Positions 24,501 through 36,303 of a DNA stretch of 64,000 nt are shown piece by piece. The stretch covers positions 19,338,951 through 19,402,950 of the forward strand of contig CM043948.1 of assembly GCA_014529385.2 (NCBI GenBank). Direction: 5' to 3'. The stretch's first letter is position 1; each line of letters begins with the position of its first letter. The notes beneath the pieces were generated by a model. The model was not told the DNA's origin. It saw only the letters and a list, made by a program, of their open reading frames with translations, and made no database searches. Made by a program: the position numbers and the translations under genes. The stretch comes from Adiantum capillus-veneris. Taxonomy: Eukaryota; Streptophyta; Polypodiopsida; Polypodiales; Pteridaceae.

Positions 24501-24580
24501 GAAACTTTCTATTCTTGACCAAACTAGCGTGATATTAATCCTTTACATGGGAATCCCCTCTGCAAGGATGCCAAAGACCT
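21551..24580 (-). repeat. 5' LTR of the chromovirus
   Basis: This copy aligns with the left LTR. Its inner edge (TGCGAGGTC at 21551) adjoins the primer-binding site. Its outer edge is eroded, because GACCTTACA is replaced by GACCTCTCT running into a CT microsatellite. It lacks the TTAA-flanked insert. It contains an extra segment of about 390 bp at 22815-23205. As the 5' LTR it should contain the promoter, but I could not place a TATA box with confidence. Confidence 0.8.
22815..23205. mobile_element. ~390-bp insertion in the 5' LTR, flanked by GTAGG
   Basis: This segment is absent from the other LTR, which reads straight through GGAATTAGGGTAAATG near 9655. The direct repeat GTAGG flanks it (22810-22814 and 23206-23210), fitting a 5-bp target duplication. 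It starts TGATACAC and ends AGGAGA, without terminal inverted repeats or a typical CA end. It could be a fragment of another retroelement, or the mirror image of a deletion in the left copy. Confidence 0.5.
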
Positions 24581-24599
24581 CTCTCTCTCTCTCTCTCTT

Positions 24600-25730
24600 G
24601 TTTTTGGGTAAAATAATCATTATACATATACAGCGTCTATTTAGATGGGTCTTCATTGCACCTTAGAGAAGTATGATGGCAGACTTGACTATCTACTCTC
24701 TCTTCAGTCCTTGTAACACTATGCAAACACCTAAAGTAAGTACTCGCGTAAAGTCGGAGTCATCATCAATGTTGTTTCTTCTTCTTTGGATTGATCCATA
24801 TCTATCTAGGCAGGCCAAGGCTTTTCATGTGGCTTTAAGAGATCAATCTCTCTATGTATCATGAAGCATCCTATAAGAGCCAGTTCATTGGCAAAGCAAT
24901 ACTTGTTCCTATGTAGGTCAAATTAGTGGAAAACCTTTCTTCACCTAGAGTTATAGTTTTCATGACCAGTGATCACATAAATGTTAGACATCAAGGTAAA
25001 AGTTAAAGCATCAAAATTTTTCAAGTTCAAAATGATCTTGAAAGCTTCTCCAATAGCCTCTATGTTGCATGTATTCTAGCAAGCGGCCTAGAAGGTAGCT
25101 TATCCATCCTATGACATCCCTTCTTGATATCTCACCCAAGGCATGTTGGGCGTTAGTTAAAATTGGCCACATCTCGAATATAGCACCACCAAAAATGATC
25201 CAAACAATTATAAACTTGCAAGACAAAATGATGCTAAAAGTACAGACACTAACGGGAACCTCAAAAATTCATAGTCAAGACCTAATACGGCACAACTAAG
25301 TTTATTTCAGGACTAAACACCACCTCAAAACCAAGGAAACTTTAGAGTTGGGAATCCAATCTTTACAAGAAGTGGACCACCCAATTGACCATCTTGTTCA
25401 GTAGAAAATCAACAACCTCAAGGAGAAACCCAAGCCAATAGAACTTATAATGCCTGAGATGGAGCAAATCCATGAAATATCTATGTCCATGAAGCCACTA
25501 CAGATGGAGGAGAAAATGAACAACTTTTAGTGCCTTTTGGATTTTGTTAATGCTCCAGCATTATTCCATATTGTCGCAACCCAAAACTCTCTAGGATAGG
25601 ATCATAACTGAATAGCTAATGAAATAGTCAAATTGGCATTATAGTTATAAAAGGTTTCAGATTTACTTGTTCAATATTCATGTCGAGGTGAGGATACCTC
25701 AAATTTTTCAAGTGTAGGAAAATGTAAGAT
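24600..25730. other. Unidentified stretch, possibly the degraded end of a plus-strand gypsy pol
   Basis: Open frames are short and unrecognised (for example 25011-25226 on the minus strand and 25111-25299 on the plus strand). Near 25685-25730 the plus strand gives RGEDTSNFSSVGKC directly before a TGTAAGATCCCC LTR-like start. This resembles the E-D-x-x-x-F tail and purine tract at gypsy 3' ends. There is no firm gene call. Confidence 0.35.
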
Positions 25731-26500
25731 CCCCGATTTTTGGGTCTCTTTTAAAAATAAAAAAAATAGATTCGAATGTGCACTTTGTGAATTTTTGGTT
25801 TAGTATGCTCTTTTGGCAGTGTTGTAAGTTTTTAAACTGAAAAGCAAGGTCATTTTTATATTCCAATAGGTCAATGGATGTTTGATTCAGTTTTGAAAAT
25901 TATTCTTTTTATGTTATTTTTAGCTTTTCGGTGCTTTTTTGCAAAAAGCAATTCCAGATCCTTAATCTACAAGTTTCAAGGATGTCTATGGAAAATGCTA
26001 TTGTGATTGAACTCATGTGTTATGTTTTTGAAGGTAGAGTCACTATAAGATTAGGATCACCTATATCACTCAACCTCGGATAAAAGGGTCGATGACCTGG
26101 GGCTTTGCTGGATCGGGAGTGTTGCCTAAATCTTTTTTTTGTTAGGCTCATCTACACAGTTAGTGTGTCGAAGGGGTTCAATGACCTACATGGCTAATGC
26201 ATTGAGGATCTTGCCTTGGCTTTGCCTAGACACCCGATGATGGGCATCGAAGAGGCGTGGCGCCTAAATTGGTATGGTTGGTGTTGATTTCCTACCCCTG
26301 CTAGTCTTTGGAATCCTTTCAGAGCTCAGGTTCATAAAGGGAGGCTAAGTGGCCTCAGCTTATGTCTGATTCAGGTAAGCTGGATGTGTTTTGGCTCGCT
26401 CTCGGTGAAGTGAAATTCTCTCTGTCCGTAGTAGAGCGGAAGTGGATGGATAGACCGATCGATCCCTTCACAGGGTCCGGTGCTCTGCTAGTCATTTATA
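25731..26500 (+). repeat. Putative LTR start of a plus-strand gypsy element
   Basis: TGTAAGATCCCCGATTTTTG follows a purine-containing tract (GTGTAGGAAAA). This is a common start for plant gypsy LTRs. The sequence then continues as non-coding DNA. The right edge and the partner LTR were not found. Confidence 0.35.
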
Positions 26501-26520
26501 TTTTTTAAGTTATGGTACAC

Positions 26521-26569
26521 ATATACACACATGCACACACACACATATATGTGTGTGTGTGTGTGTGTG

Positions 26570-26653
<84 letters not shown>
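26521..26653. repeat. Compound (CA)n(GT)n(AT)n microsatellite
   Basis: Short CA and GT runs lead into about 40 AT units (26573-26653). The overlapping tyrosine-isoleucine or histidine-threonine frames are artefacts of the repeat. Confidence 0.95.
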
Positions 26654-26658
<5 letters not shown>

Positions 26659-26841
26659 CTCGCAATGCGATGTACACATATATTCACCCTCTACCTTGTT
26701 ATGTTTCTTGAGTATGCTTTCATTCATATTATCCATTCAGAGGTAGCACTAGTTGCTAGGTGCCTCTAGATGCAGTCCGACTCATGGCTTAAACTCCATG
26801 CTAGGTTGATCGCTGACAAATCCTCCCCTATGCAAACGCTT

Positions 26842-27450
26842 TCACAACTCTGTTGTATATTGCAAATGTATAAAAGTGTAAATTGTATATTTCTCGTTTA
26901 GACCCCTGGAGAGGGTATCTCTCACAAGCCAAATGTTCACATAATTGATTTCCAATTTAGAGAAAATAATATTAATATCATTCAAGAAGGTTTCCATGAA
27001 CTTCTTGTGTGGCCTAAATATGCAATCCATCATTTGGTTAAATATAGCCAAAGATTAGTAAGACCAAATGGAATCACTAAAAATTCATATAATCCAAAAT
27101 GGTTTGAAAATTTTTACGAACATCTCCAAGTGCGACCTATATTTGGTGTAGCCACTCTTTCAATCAATATTTCCAAAACAACAAGATCCTTGTAATTTAT
27201 AACAATATCATCAATCCTTGGAGTAGAAAAATAGTTCTTATTAATAATCTTGTTAAGTGCCCTATAATCAATGCTTATTCTCCACAATCCATCCTTCTTT
27301 TACACAAGAATAACGAGGGAATAGAAAGGGAAAGAACTAGGGTGGATTAATCCTTTCTCATAAAGCTTATGTACCAGGTTCATCATCTCCTCATGTTGTA
27401 CAAAACTCACCCTCCAAGGAGATTTTTTGGATGGTGAAATTCCTAGAATA
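26842..27450 (-). pseudogene. Ty3/gypsy reverse transcriptase remnant (element C)
   Basis: The minus strand gives WRISIDYRALNKIINKNYFS near 27270-27290, then FNQMMDCIFRPHKKF and FLNDINIIFSKLE near 26945-27040. These correspond to the R-x-x-x-D-Y-R-x-L-N motif, the M-x-x-I-F thumb region and the F-x-D-D-I-L-I-F-S-K catalytic box. The second Asp of the box is Asn, and stops and frameshifts are frequent. RNase H and integrase are not seen to the left, so the element is truncated near 26842. Confidence 0.75.
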
Positions 27451-27559
27451 AGAGATCAATGGTATGATATTTGAGCCGCCAATCCCCTTGTAATTGTTCA
27501 GAGGAACCATCCACATGATCGTGGAAGGATTCTAAGCGATTTTGATCCTTTTGTGAAAG

Positions 27560-28240
27560 ATTGGAATTATCTGAAGAAGATCCTGTCTTTTAAAAATTCA
27601 AGTAAGCAAAAAGATGTTTTTTCATTGACTTGGAAATCTCCAAAGCAAATAAAACTAGAATAGACTCACGCATAAGTTTGACAATAATTGTGCATCTATG
27701 TACAAATACAACTACTTATCTCGGGAATCAATCAATACATGGTTTTTATGGTGCCATGGAATTCCTAATAAGACATCACACCCTTAGAGAGGCATAATGT
27801 ATAAGGCTTCTTGTACAATCAACATAACCTTGGAAATGCAACTGCAGCTTATTGAGATCAAAAGGAGTAGCTGCCAGTTCATGTCTTGGTGCTACCATGG
27901 CAGCATCCATTTGTGGCCCCATCTCCTTTGGCTTCATCCCAAGATCTCTACAACTTCAAGTTTTAAAATAGGCCTTGAACGCACATGATATGGAGGGTTT
28001 ATATATAGTGAACCCCGTGAGGCTCCATCATCAAAGAAGATTAGCATCTCTTGATGTCAAGCATTTTTCCAAGCTCGGCATAACTTTGTAGAATCATCTT
28101 CAGGCTACATCCTCAGCATATCATGTGCTAATCCAACTGTTGTTTTGGCCTTCTTGTGATTACACTCCTCCCAAGCTTTAGACGACTTGGTTTATTTTTG
28201 TAGTCAGACGACTTATGTCCCACCTTGCTGCATGTTAAGC
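27560..28240 (-). pseudogene. Ty3/gypsy protease and Gag zinc-knuckle remnant (element C)
   Basis: The minus strand has DVLLGIPWHHKN near 27740-27780, the conserved Leu-Gly-x-x-W-L/H segment after the retroviral-type protease. Upstream, KCLTCSKVGHKSSDY near 28200-28245 is a zinc knuckle in which the last Cys is Tyr. The protease active site D-T/S-G was not located. Stops are common. Confidence 0.6.
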
Positions 28241-29029
28241 ATTTTCGTTGCTTGTACCATTCCATATTTTCTTCAGCATCTTTAGGTCCTTTACTGACTT
28301 TCCTCTTCTAAAAATGGAACGTAATCTTGTATCTAGGACTAGTTCTTCTAGAATGGATTGATCTCTAGTCTTATTCATCTTGCCAAATGTCAGCTTCCCC
28401 ACAAAGAAGTTGTACTCTTCGTGAATATGAGCCATCACTTGTTGAATGCTTTGCCTTCTACTTCAAATAAAAGCAATTGAGTTCTTGAGGAAGCGACAAC
28501 AATATTTCCCCAATTGCTCTGCCAAGATGACTAGGTGAAATTGAGCAACTAGAAGGTAGGAGTTCTAGAACTTCTTGTTTTGTAATCCTAGAGGGTTTTT
28601 CCTTCTCCAAAGAGTAGTTGATTCCAATGTAAAAGCCTACATCAACTTCAAAAGAGGTAGTTAGCCATAGAGATTAAAACAATTCAAACTCCAGCCACGT
28701 TCAAGGAGCTTGGCCTTGTAAGAGAAGAGTAGCCCACCATCGTTGAGAATTTCCCTTTAGAAAACAAGAGGCTTTTTGGACTTTAGATGCTTCTTCCTCT
28801 AGGGAAAAGCTGCATCAAACTTCTGTATAAAACCTGGAACCTTTTCCTCATCTTGAGGACCCTGAAATGTGTTAAAGTTGACACTTTGGCCTCCTTCCTT
28901 GTATTCTTTGTGTATACCCCATGGTGTAAGTTTATCATAAGGGGAATGTTCATAACATTGTTCTAGGTTCGTCCAAAGGTCAAACACAAAGTAGGTGCAA
29001 TACATCCAAGATAGAGAGCTTGCGCACAT
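28240..29029 (-). pseudogene. gag: Ty3/gypsy Gag remnant (element C)
   Basis: Minus-strand frames between 28235-28438 and 28799-29029 carry Gag-like sequence upstream of the zinc knuckle, for example GPQDEEKVPGFIQKFDAAFP near 28800-28860. They are separated by stops and frameshifts. The order gag, zinc knuckle, protease, RT from right to left shows that one minus-strand element underlies 26842-29029. Neither LTR was recognised. Confidence 0.5.
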
Positions 29030-29480
29030 GCGAAGTCCCGGCCGTTCCTCTCACCAAGGAATCTGTACCGGTCAAAAGCATTGTCTCACGCACATGCAGG
29101 GCGGCAGCAGCCATACCGGCCGCCAACAATTGTCATTTAGCGCACCTTGCGGGCCAGCAACAGGGCAAACAGCGCCTAAACTTGGCATGGGAGCTACAGG
29201 TTGATGACGCAGGCTGACGTGCACACTACACATAGAAGGCCACCGTCTAGGCACCGTTGCAAACGGCTAGGGGAGACCTCAGACTTTCCGTTGAAAGCGG
29301 CAGCTGCACGGTGGGTTGGTGATTCACTGCAGTCCAAAAGAGTGGTGGGACAGCGTGGAATTTCCACCGGTCGGGGTCCTTTTCTTGGTGCATGTGCGCA
29401 CCCTAAGAGACGGAATTAAGAGAGGAGGGGTGGAGTTCCCCCCAAAACAACATTGGCCCCTAAACAGGCACCCATTTTGG
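29030..29480. other. GC-richer unassigned stretch
   Basis: This block is visibly richer in G and C than the flanks and is bounded by a GCGCACATGCGA / GGTGCATGTGCGCACC pair in opposite orientation (about 29023-29034 and 29387-29402). No gene is recognisable. It may be a leader or LTR fragment of element C, or a small non-autonomous element. Confidence 0.35.
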
Positions 29481-31560
29481 TGTTTCTTTATTTAATTGGA
29501 ATAGGTAAGTACAATAATTCAAGTAGAGGACACATTGCTTATGGGAGAGCACCCATGAAAGATAGATAGATAGAGCGGGTGTGTTCAAATTTGCGAGACG
29601 TGCCATTTGTGCACATTGTTTACTTTTATTTGAGTCTCTAACAGTCTATTTTGGACAAGCTGCCAATTCCTCAACTACAGGTGTCTGTGTGTATGGTAGC
29701 CCCAGCTGAAAATGGGAGATTTGTTGGTGTCATGTACCTATCATGCAAGAACAGCTTCATGCTAGGCCGCGTGGTACTTTTCCATGAGAGTGAGAGAGAG
29801 AGAGAGAGAGAGAGATGAAAAAGATAGCACTGGTGCATCTCATTAAATGTGTTGCTCTTGTACGAAAAATGATTCACTACAATACATTGGAAGTTTCTAG
29901 CCAGACAGCATTTTTCTACAAACTATGTGTTATTTAAGCCTTTTGCCTTTTGAAGGAGTGAACTCCTAAGGCAAACAAACATCCACGTGTGGAGCAAGGA
30001 GACCAAGATAAGAGACAAGGTTCCTAATTTCACTTAGCTCCATGTATCCATATTATTCCAAACGTATTATTCGTCGATGACACGTTAGCTTTTCTTAAAT
30101 CTTTGTATATTTAGCTACATATCAATCGATATAGATAATGATCGATATAAAAATACTATAAAAGTAAAAGTTTTTGCCTCCTGAATACAACTCACCTCAT
30201 AGAAACTACAAACCTAACCCCCAAACTTCAAGATAGAGAAAAAATAACAAGAAATTGTTTTGATTTTTTGAGGAAAAAATACTACTTTTGGTGCCTTGAA
30301 AATATCAAAGAGTAGTAACTAGATGTTTGGCTCTACGCCTACATGCATTATAAAAATAAAAATAAAAAAAAACTTGAATTCTTTTTAATATACATAAAAT
30401 ACTAATAAATTATAATGAAAGTTTCATCATAATGTATCTCTATTTTTGTGTATTGTTTAGACATATCAGATGAACCTACTAAGTGTCTTTATCACAAAAT
30501 AATCAAAGTCATTTTTTAGCACATAGAGTTAACTTTAGATGGTAGATATAGAAAAAAATTTACATATGCTCTTATTTCTAAATAGGTTAAAATTATTAGT
30601 TTGTAAAGTGCATAAAATTTGTGGAAAAAGAAACTTTTTATTTAAAAAAATGTATCGATTGATAAGCTATCAGTCGATAAGCTTATCAATTGATATACAC
30701 TAGTATTATTCAAAAATTCACAGATATTTGAGTATTTGTCAATAATACCGTATTATTTTCATTATTTGAAACATTTTAACGCAGGAGAGAGAAGAGATGC
30801 AGAGAGTGAGAGGAGCAGACAATGGAGCATAAGAGTCAAGAAAGAAAGGGACAAGTACGTACAAGAAGTAGTGTTTTTTATGAATATCGACGATGAAAAT
30901 TAAAATTTTCATTTTTCTAAACGTAAGTGGTTTGAAAGAAGTTTTAAGCTAAAACCAAACCAAAACAAGATTTTAAAAATAAAATATCTTTTTTTTGCCA
31001 TGATTATAGACGTCGTTTTATGATGTCATCTCATGCTAACCTTTATTGAATTTCCAAAACATCTTGAGAAAGTAGCTATCATTTCACTATCCCCTCTATG
31101 AGCTTTTAAAAAAGGCCTAGAAGGATTAGGAAAAAATAGGCCAAATCATGGCTTTTATCCTCGTAAGCATATACAATTTTAGTCTTAATCTTTACAAATT
31201 AGGGATCCTTACAAAGCGCACGCAAGGTTCACAGTTTCTTTTCATAAATACATGATCGGCATTACAGATGTGGTATAAGTGTCTTTTCATTTCCTAAACT
31301 CACCCTTCACTTACACACTTAATATGTTTTTATAGACTTTTTATTTTTTCGAGATTGGAGAGACCTAATAGCATTTACACTAAACTAAATACATAAAAAT
31401 AAATATACAAACATTTTTTGTTTAAGATTTATCTAATTTCTTGGGATCAAAATAGTGCAGGAAGAAATTAATAAATATACGGGTTCTTCATTACTCTTAT
31501 TTGCCTTCTAAAGCTCGTTGCATTAGGAAGTGTTTGGGGCAGCACCACTAGAGAACCTTT
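29481..31560. other. AT-rich non-coding stretch
   Basis: No gene is recognised. A (GA)n run is at 29788-29814. Near 30645-30705 there is a cluster of ATCGATTGATAAGCT / AAGCTTATCAATTGAT inverted words that could form a hairpin. Confidence 0.6.
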
Positions 31561-31562
31561 CT

Positions 31563-32000
31563 CTAAGTTTGATTACCTACAAATGCGCAATGGAGATGAT
31601 AAATTTTGAGTGCTTCTGCCTACATGGTAGCAGCCATTGCCATTAAAAAGTCCAAGTACTTTGAAATCAAGGACTTTTGCTAGGGCCACGTAGACACTAG
31701 CGCTCGAAATATAGCAGTGGGGGGCCTCTCCAAATGCAGTCATGCTTGTGCTTCGCTTATTATTGCATGACAAAGCATGGGCAAGCCAAAGCAACTCTAG
31801 CATGCTTTCATCGACTGCGAAGTGACGGCCTTTCCAACTACATTCATAGAGGGCTTCAATACAAGGAAATATGATATGTTCCCATGCAATAGGATATATG
31901 TTGATATTGATGACAATACTGGGTAATTACTTGAGGAGGACCATACCAAAGGCAACACATTGGGATGATGTATCTTGGATTGCATGTATTTTAGGGTAGG
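31563..32000 (-). pseudogene. Unidentified host-like coding fragment
   Basis: One minus-strand frame is open from about 31920 to 31573. It gives IAWEHIIFPCIEALYECSW, then FAVDESMLELLWLAHALSCN and SSASVYVALAKVLDFKVLGL. It has balanced, protein-like composition and helix-like spacing unlike its AT-rich flanks. I do not recognise a family. An upstream stop near 31925 and the absence of flanking exons suggest a fragment. Confidence 0.35.
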
Positions 32001-32231
32001 TGTAGCACGGACATGTCAAAGAAGTTCTACGTTATTTTCATCCAATGCAAAGCGAGGGAGACTTTCCAAAGGCAATCACTTATGCGTGCAACTTGAAGTA
32101 ATGTGGCATCCATACTATATATAATGAAGCTAAAAAACTTCAAGGAAGGAGAGGGTATCCATGTGTCATACTTTGGTTGACTTCAAAAAAAACCTTACAA
32201 AAATTCTAATCTAAACCACACTCGGAGGTCG

Positions 32232-32422
32232 TGTTAGAGTTTTGGCATCTCAAGTGAACTACCCACTGTGATTCCATTATTTATTTTGACTTTTAGGTAT
32301 TTATTTTACTTATTTGTCAAAGTTTGAGTAGGGCAATTCACTGAGGTTGGTATATATGCAACCCCTTGCCTCTATTGTCTTACACATTCATTTATTCATT
32401 GCCAAGGTTGATTTGTTCAAGA

Positions 32423-32463
<41 letters not shown>

Positions 32464-32494
32464 TCTCTACGCTTTTGCATTGTCAACTTTGACC
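32232..32494 (+). repeat. 5' LTR of the gag-only copia element
   Basis: It starts TGTTAGAG and ends CTTTGACC next to the primer-binding site. It contains TGGTATATATGCAA, a TATA-like sequence near 32349, and a (CT)n run at 32425-32461 in the expected R/U5 region. Confidence 0.8.
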
Positions 32495-33237
32495 TGGTAT
32501 CAGAGCCCTTGGTGGATCTTTGTGCTTAAGAGCTTTGGAGGAGGAGTAGGTTGAGGAAAAATCCTTTGTCGCCAGCACCTTTACCCCCCACCCTCGGTAG
32601 CGATATCTCAAAACGCCAGTGTTTGCTAGTTGCGTCGATCCCCCAACCCCCACTACTCCTATGCGCATTTTGAACGCCAACAGCAACGCTTGGTGTGCCT
32701 TGGCGGCGTCGAGTGTTTTGAAACGTTGCCCGACAACGATAGCAAGATGACCGCAACCCCTTGACGGTGACCTTTTCTCTTCACCAATTGTCAGTGACCC
32801 AAAATCTTCCCCCTCTCCTAGCGTTTTAAAATGCTATAGGTTGAGGCCCTTTTTTGAGCACCCTGTGGGCATGGTAGGTGAACCACTGGCCAACTGTCTT
32901 GGAGTTTTGGGAGTGTGAAGTTGCGTACCTATCTCCCCCTTGCAGAGCTTGAAGCGAGGGATCTCGGAGCTGGCGGGAGAGGCTGAACAGTACCTTTTGA
33001 GAGCAGCTTGGTGAAAACCATGCGGCCAATTTTAAAGGACTTTGTGGCGGATTGGGAGAAGTGCATATTGGAGCTCAAGAGAGAGACAACGGATTTTATG
33101 GAGCCATTTGAGAGTAGCAGGCGAGTGGACCAGCTTGGGAATTTGAACATCTTATAGGTTTATTTTATGGCTTGGTTAGTGCGTCCACCCTTGGAGTACG
33201 AGAAGGATTTCGTACTTCTAGATCTTACAACTTCAAC

Positions 33238-34117
33238 ATGGCCCCCCCTTGCTCGAGCGCCAGCGACAAATTGAACGGCAATAACTACGCTCATTGGAAT
33301 CTTATCATGCGACTCTGGTTCTCACAGAAAGTCTTATGAGGCATTGTCCACGGCTCGGAGCCCCGTCCTACAAGGGATACTAACAACAGGTACACCCACC
33401 TTCAAGATGACGAATATCTCAAATCGTGTGTCGATTGGGATGCTTCTAATGCGAAGGCGATGTCGACCATTGTGGAATCTCTTGCAAAGGACATTTCTCC
33501 AGTCATTCATACTTTGAAGACTATCAACGATATGTGGTTCAAACTCGTTGAAATGTTTGATCGGGATACTACGATGCGAGCAGTTACCCTTCTTGGACAG
33601 TTACTTGTCATCCAATTTCCACGAGGAAGTTCCATGCAATCATTTCTTATGAAGGCTAAAGTTATTCATGATCAACTATCGGCTATGAGAAGTGCACTGA
33701 CGAGTACTAAGTTAGATGCTTTGGTTCTCACAAAGTTGTGAGGCGTATGAAATGATGTCTAGGACACTTCGGCTACAAATCATGAAGGAAAAGTTGAAAT
33801 TTGATGATTTCAACTCTTTTCTCATTAAGGAGGAAGCCGTGTTGATAACTCTCGGCAAAATTCAGATTTGTGAGAAAGGTATGGAAGCACTTGCTGCTTC
33901 GGATTCCAAAAAGAAGACCAAGAACCATTGTTACAATTGCGGAAAGATTTGTCATTTGTCTAAAGATTGTAGATCCAAAGGCAAAGACAGAGATTCTGTC
34001 AAGGACAAAGGTAAAAGCAAGCATCATGAGGAAAGCAATGATAGTGACTCAGGGAAAGACAACAAAGAGGTTGTTTGTGTAGTGGAGTCTACACTGGCAC
34101 GGACTCCCCCCTTCTAG
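33238..34117 (+). pseudogene. gag: Copia-type Gag (UBN2-like) with CCHC zinc knuckle
   Basis: An ATG at 33238 opens MAPPCSSASDKLNGNNYAHW, the typical copia Gag start (L-x-G-x-N-Y-x-x-W). A TGA at 33337-33339 replaces an expected Trp codon. Reading then continues in frame through VESLAKDISPVIHTLKTIND and LLGQLLVIQFPRGSSMQSFL to 33741, where a one-base shift moves it to the frame ending at 34117. The C-terminal part has CYNCGKICHLSKDC (C-x2-C-x4-H-x4-C, about 33928-33970) followed by a charged Lys/Asp/Ser tail. Gag would assemble particles and bind RNA. Two lesions disable this copy, but the rest is well kept. Confidence 0.85.
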
Positions 34118-34625
34118 TCACATGGAGACCAATGCCGCCACTAGCTTCAGCCAGAGAAAGGTTTGTGAGTGGCAGAGAGAGGCAAGAAATGCTCCGTATA
34201 ATTAATTTGGACCGTTTTGTTGGAGTTCAAGTTACCAGTGTTTGAACCCGTGGGTCAAAGTTCAAGGCACATGCATCTGGCAAGGAACCAATCAGACGTA
34301 TCTAAAACACTATGGATGAGTGCACCACTCTATTGTTGTTGGTCGGATCATGGATAGGATGTGTTCCACAGTTCATTATCTTGGAAGTATTATGGACATG
34401 ATGTGTTCACAGTTCACAGATAAGGATTCTTGGACGTAGTGTGGTCTACAATTCAAATTTTCTAAAAAGGAAACCGATACTCAAGATGGCATTTTTCTAA
34501 GATACAAAGTTGAGGGTAGCAGATACGAGGTGCCAACAAGGAGCTGTTGTTGCTAGGGTGTAGATGGTAGCTTCTTCGTCGACTTTGTCTTTACTATTTA
34601 TGTTCACTATGAGTTGGAGAGAGGG
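34118..34625. other. Non-coding interior of the gag-only copia element
   Basis: No protease, integrase or RT motif is visible in any frame. The segment contains short direct repeats, such as the GGATA-x-GATGTGTTC words near 34354 and 34396, and ends in the purine tract before the 3' LTR. Confidence 0.6.
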
Positions 34626-34868
34626 AGTTAAGAGTTTTGGCATCTTAAGTGAACTATCCAATGTGATCCCATTATTTATTTTACTTATTTGTCAAAGACT
34701 GGGTAGGGCAATTTACTAAGATTGGTATATATGCAATCCCTTGCCTCCATTGTATTACACATTCAATTATTCATTGCCGGTTCAAGAGACACTCTCTCTC
34801 GTTCTCTCTCTCTTCCTCTCGTGCTTACTCTCCTTGGTCTCTACGCTTCCACATCATCGACTTTAACA
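34626..34868 (+). repeat. 3' LTR of the gag-only copia element
   Basis: It matches 32232-32494 with several substitutions and small indels. It starts AGTTAAGAG (terminal TG mutated) and ends CTTTAACA. The divergence from the 5' LTR indicates an old insertion. Confidence 0.8.
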
Positions 34869-36290
34869 GGTCACAAAGCATGTGAGCAAGGCCGTCTATT
34901 TTGTGCGCTTTCTTAGCCGGAATTGCAGTGCGCAATCATTGGATGCTGACACCTCCACAAGCAAAATGTCAAAGTTCTAAATCAACACCTGGAATATTCA
35001 GAGGCCATCAACAAGCTACAGTAAATCATTGCTTCCCAAATCAGGGTCTAGAATGTATCCTACAATTGGCACATCAACGGTCAGAAGGAAATCCAACAAC
35101 CTCCAAGCAACGTGCACCAAGTCAACAGCAAGAATTGCTGCCAACTCAACGCACAGAATGTGTTCACAGAGCTCACTATCAGCACCCTCTCCAATTGCTA
35201 AAATCCATCCTGGATTGTGAAGGCCAGGAATGGTCCATGATTGACCATTCCAAGCAATACTAGTCCCTCCAATGGCTCCCAGCCTCCGCCGGTTGCAATC
35301 ATGTAGAAGCAGTACTACAAGGAATAGTCACCCAAGGACCATTCTCTACCCCACGATGCCATCATTAGTCAAGGGCTCTTGGGGGAACATGTCACTATTT
35401 GCGATGCCTTTAGTCGTCATGTGCAGCCCATGTGGTGCACACAAGGCAGGGCAAGATGCTATCCATTTGATTGCACTCATTATGTTCAAAATGGGCTGGC
35501 CAATGAAGCTTTAGGTTGTTTCTACCGGATGCAATATGTAATCACTTCTGGAAGGCATGCAATATTATACAAGGTGACAACAGAAATCATAACCATCTCT
35601 TTGGCAATAATACACGTCTCTTTTTGCTGCAGCTGATACAATTCTTCGATTGACGCAATTCTTTGATTGAGTAGCTAATTGATAATGTGCTGGGTAATAA
35701 CACTATATGTATAATGCTAGACATAGCCAACTTGCTGTCTGCACAGACCTGATGTGCTCACAATGGTCTCGCATACAGAAATAAAACCAAAAGCACAGGC
35801 AAAGATCAGAGAGCCGAATACTTAGCAATCTCATCGTGAATTTGTTAGCTCCTGTCTACTTCCATAATGCCACATTGTAATGCAAGCATAGTTGTGACTG
35901 CATTTGGAGAGAAGCCTAAGATAAGCAGAAGGTTCTTGCAAAAAACAGTACCAACTCTTGTGCAGACAAGTAAGATCACGTTCTAGTTTGATGTCAATAT
36001 GCAAAAGGTTATTTTGGTCCTGCTTCTGTCCGCCAGAGATTGTTGCCCAAACAAGAAAATTGCCAAGAGCTTTCTGTGCTTTCTTCTGTCCAAGGACAAC
36101 AGGCTTTGATAAATGCCCTCACTACTTCATAAGCAGGGATACTCACGACGATCACATAGAGTTTTCTGTGGAGCACTATACATGACATTGCAAATTACTT
36201 CCTTGAAATAATCAAACAGGTGGTGACGCACAGGTACTGCAACCTTGGTGGTGCTTGTGGGGTGAGGTGGATAAATTCGAGTGCAGATGG
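34869..36290. other. Degraded host-like sequence with a PPR-like scrap
   Basis: The only recognisable coding piece is YVQNGLANEALGCFYRMQ at about 35480-35535 on the plus strand, typical of the helix pair in plant PLS-type pentatricopeptide repeat proteins. Flanking frames do not form further repeats, so it is a fragment of a PPR pseudogene. The rest (34901-35263 and 35640-36290) has open frames without recognisable motifs. Confidence 0.45.
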
Positions 36291-36303
36291 CGTGCAAGGT
36301 ACA

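Larger units (their letters stand above)
32232..34868 (+). mobile_element. Small copia-type element encoding only Gag (TR-GAG-like)
   Basis: Two LTRs of about 250 bp (32232-32494 and 34626-34868) share TTAGAGTTTTGGCATC-like starts, a common body and CT-rich sequence. A perfect primer-binding site, TGGTATCAGAGC, is at 32495-32506, directly after the 5' LTR. A purine tract (GGAGAGAGGG) lies before the 3' LTR. Flanks GGTCG and GGTCA match at four of five bases, fitting an aged target duplication. The 2637-bp element encodes a Gag and no protease, integrase or RT. This is the layout of terminal-repeat retrotransposons with a GAG domain, which would rely on other copia elements for enzymes. Confidence 0.85.

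Noticed and set aside
25011-25299. Overlapping short frames on both strands
   Set aside because: No recognisable domain and no splice context.
26488-26769. Tyr-Ile and His-Thr repeat frames
   Set aside because: Artefacts of the compound CA/GT/AT microsatellite.
28995-29419. Several open frames in the GC-rich block
   Set aside because: High GC lowers stop frequency; no motif and no consistent frame.
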